A stretch of 15,093 nucleotides of DNA from an archaeon (GTDB lineage: Archaea > Asgardarchaeota > Hermodarchaeia > Hermodarchaeales > Hermodarchaeaceae): assembly GCA_016550425.1 (NCBI GenBank), contig JABXGS010000093.1:1-15093 (forward strand), read 5' to 3'. The notes under the pieces are model-generated. The model was not told the DNA's origin. It saw nothing but the letters and a program-made list of their open reading frames with translations, and ran no database searches. Below are positions 13,876-15,093 of the stretch, in pieces; the stretch's first letter is position 1, and the number at the start of each line of letters is the position of its first letter. The position numbers and the translations under genes are program-made.

Positions 13876-14921
13876 CTGACAAAGTCGCAGTTACCTGCCG
13901 ATAAGCAGCGGAAATGGATAATTCGCGCCGAGGATACCACGAATCCGGCTTATGGTCGAGTCCCTAAAGAACGATCCATCCCCGAATTATTTCAGGATGG
14001 AATCATCAATCTGGATAGTTTGGTTTAAGGGGCGTTCAGCCTTTTTCAAACCCGGAAAAGCCCCCCGGACCGACCAGCCATGAAGTAGTATCTTGGGTAA
14101 AGCGAATTCTAAAGCTGGACCGGGCAGGACATTCTGGGACGCTGGATCCTAAAGTGACAGGTGTCCTGCCGGTCATGCTCGGGAATGCCACAAAAATTGC
14201 TAATGCCCTTTTGACATCAGGAAAAGAATACGTCTGTATCATGCGACTACACCAACAAGAAAAACCTAAGAAAATTCATGATGCCGCTGCGGAATTTGTC
14301 GGGACCATTTATCAACGCCCTCCAGTACGGTCCTCGGTAAAACGCCGGGTGCGTACTCGAAAAATCTACTATCTCGATATTCTTGAAATCGACGAACAGA
14401 ATGTTCTCTTTCGGGTAGGCTGTCAGGCTGGCACCTATGTACGGAAATTAGTCTTCGATCTTGGTGAGGTTCTTGGAGGCGGGGCTCATATGGCAGAGCT
14501 GCGTCGAACGCGTACGGGGCCTTTCAAAGAGGATACTACTTTAGCTACACTCCATGATGTAATTGATGCCTACCACTTTTGGAAGGAAGAACAGAATGAT
14601 CGAATGCTTCGTCTATATATCCGTCCATTAGAGGAGGGGGTTCAGCATCTACCGCAGATAGTTATTCGAGATACCGCGATTGATGCAATCTGCCATGGTG
14701 CAAATCTTGCGGTGACGGGTGTCTTGAAGCTTCATGATGATATTAGACCAGGTGATTTGGTGGCCCTTATGACTTTGAAAGGAGAATTAGTAGCGCTTGC
14801 TGTTGCACTGCAGGAGAGTACACAAATCCTTGAAGCCCAATCAGGCATTGTCGCAGATACAAAACGCGTCGTATTAGCTGCAGGGACCTATCCGTCCTCC
14901 TGGCGGCGAAAACGCGCCTAA
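13876..14921 (+). CDS. cbf5: Cbf5 (archaeal TruB/dyskerin) pseudouridine synthase, two exons split by a 41-nt intron
   Basis: Catalytic subunit of H/ACA RNPs, which makes pseudouridine in rRNA and can act on tRNA U55. Exon 1 is 13876-14016 (47 codons, LPADKQRKW...PAYGRVPKERSIPELFQDGIINLD); exon 2 is 14058-14921. Joined, they give 334 residues, normal for archaeal Cbf5, with NLDKPPGPTSHEVVSWVK at the junction. The catalytic Asp is in GHSGTLDPKVTG (about residue 77); QRPPVRSSVKRRVRTRKIYY and ELRRTRTGPFKED follow, and a PUA domain makes up about the last 80 residues. Exon 1 is in another frame and ends in a stop if unspliced (14026-14028). It holds no ATG, GTG or TTG. I take CTG at 13876 as start: AGGAGG (13861-13866) ends 9 bases before it, and the family N-terminus fits. 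Identity is secure; start and splicing are inferred from sequence. Confidence 0.9.
14017..14057 (+). other. cbf5 pre-mRNA intron with bulge-helix-bulge splice motif
   Basis: A 41-nt insertion that changes frame and carries a stop. Excision restores a conserved Cbf5 block exactly. In the RNA, exon-1 CUGG (14011-14014) pairs with intron CCGG (14052-14055, one U-G), giving the 4-bp central helix. The bulges are AUA (14015-14017) and AAA (14056-14058). Cutting after the second base of each, the tRNA-splicing-endonuclease rule, gives exactly this intron. Inside it, GUUUG (14018-14022) pairs with CAAAC (14047-14051), and AAGGGGC (14027-14033) with GCCUUUU (14039-14045) around a 5-base loop. The outer exon helix is weak (only U14010-A14059 seen). 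Confidence 0.88.
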
Positions 14922-14935
14922 CAACATCTACACCA

Positions 14936-14950
14936 AATTAAGAAAAATAA
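14936..14950 (-). terminator. T-rich termination signal after tRNA-Ser
   Basis: Read on the minus strand, the sequence right after the encoded CCA is TTATTTTTCTTAATT, including a run of five T. Archaeal transcription commonly ends at such T-rich stretches. The convergent cbf5 gene ends at 14921, so only 29 bases separate the two genes. Confidence 0.5.
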
Positions 14951-15062
14951 TGGCGCCGCGGACGGGATTCGAACCCGTGCGACCCGAGGGTCACAGGCTA
15001 TACGGTTTACTTCCTGTGTGTAATTTCCAGGCCTGCGCCGTAAACCACTTGGCTACCGCGGC
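14951..15062 (-). tRNA. tRNA-Ser(GGA) with an intron after position 37; CCA encoded
   Basis: On the minus strand the acceptor arms GCCGCGG (15056-15062) and CCGCGGC (14955-14961) pair perfectly, followed by G73, the discriminator expected for archaeal tRNA-Ser, and an encoded CCA (14951-14953). The T arm is ACGGG-UUCGAAU-CCCGU. A long variable arm (GACC-CUCG-GGUC) makes it class II, as in Ser and Leu tRNAs. The anticodon stem is CAGGC/GCCUG. The enlarged loop contains CUGGAA, so the anticodon is GGA (15026-15028), which reads serine UCC/UCU. About 25 bases at 15000-15024 are an intron at the canonical 37/38 site. Confidence in the type is high. Confidence 0.95.
15000..15024 (-). other. Intron of tRNA-Ser(GGA)
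   Basis: 25 bases between tRNA positions 37 and 38. Because A occurs on both sides, the limits can slide by one base (14999-15023). The intron can form UUAC/GUAA internally, and its ACCG near the 3' end can pair with UGG of the anticodon loop. That gives a relaxed rather than perfect BHB, with about three central pairs. Removal leaves a 7-base loop, CUGGAAA. Confidence 0.85.
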
Positions 15063-15087
15063 TCGCCGTTTCCTTCCAATACATGCC

Positions 15088-15093
15088 CTTTAA
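15088..15093 (-). promoter_or_regulatory. Possible TATA box of tRNA-Ser, cut by the window edge
   Basis: On the minus strand the last bases read TTAAAG, 26-31 bases before the mature tRNA 5' end, where an archaeal TATA box would lie. Only part is in the window, so this is a weak call. Confidence 0.25.

Noticed and set aside
14010..14069. Alternative BHB using UCUGG with the downstream CCGGA (14065-14069)
   Set aside because: It would need GUUU to pair with CCCC and does not place the cuts where the protein requires; the CCGG at 14052-14055 fits all constraints.
14017..14153. cbf5 read as a frameshifted pseudogene
   Set aside because: The shift is a clean 41-nt insertion whose removal restores a conserved motif exactly, the ends match a BHB motif, and both exons are otherwise intact with no other damage.
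1..15093. CRISPR arrays, insertion sequences, prophage or defence genes
   Set aside because: No regularly spaced repeats, transposase-like frames or terminal inverted repeats were seen; the + strand is almost wholly filled by conserved genes.

Overview
This window is the distal two thirds of an archaeal ribosomal-protein super-operon (S10/spc-type), read almost entirely on the + strand, followed by a convergent tRNA gene. The lineage is certainly archaeal: it has eS4, eL32, eL19 and eL14, RNase P subunit Rnp1, AdkA-type adenylate kinase, the archaeal EMC3-like DUF106 protein and Cbf5. Several details point to an Asgard archaeon. The main one is a SecY that reads much more like eukaryotic Sec61 alpha than like Methanocaldococcus SecY. 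Lysine/alanine-rich tails on several ribosomal proteins fit but prove little. The Asgard placement is inference; no database search was possible.

Layout. Positions 1-93 are an unassigned edge, where S19 would be expected. Positions 94-8704 carry uL22, uS3, uL29, Rnp1, uS17, uL14, uL24, eS4, uL5, uS14, uS8, uL6, eL32, eL19, uL18, uS5 and uL30. Most genes overlap or are a few bases apart, and most have a Shine-Dalgarno (SD) sequence. An Hsp20 chaperone gene (8737-9276) sits between uL30 and uL15. uL15 (9297-9965) is followed by an 88-nt gap with a possible promoter, then secY (10054-11604), adenylate kinase, an EMC3/TMCO1-like insertase, cytidylate kinase and eL14. The last + strand gene is cbf5 (13876-14921). 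On the minus strand at 14951-15062 is an intron-containing tRNA-Ser(GGA).

The most notable result is cbf5. Its first 47 codons lie in a different frame from the rest, separated by 41 nt with an in-frame stop. Removing exactly 14017-14057 restores the conserved Cbf5 sequence NLDKPPGPTSHE. The junctions fall inside a bulge-helix-bulge (BHB) motif: a 4-bp helix flanked by two 3-nt bulges. This is therefore a protein-coding archaeal intron of the kind removed by tRNA-splicing endonuclease. Exon 1 has no ATG, GTG or TTG, and the best start is a CTG behind a strong SD. Routine gene calling would leave only a truncated Cbf5.

The window joins several linked jobs: making ribosomes, RNA processing (Rnp1, Cbf5), nucleotide supply (Adk, Cmk), membrane insertion of nascent proteins (SecY, EMC3-like) and protein folding (Hsp20). 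Other points of interest are low-complexity basic tails on S3, L5 and L15, a two-hairpin leader before eL14 that would mask its SD, the apparent absence of eL34 and an eIF1-like gene from their usual places, and similar splice-site sequences in the cbf5 and tRNA introns.
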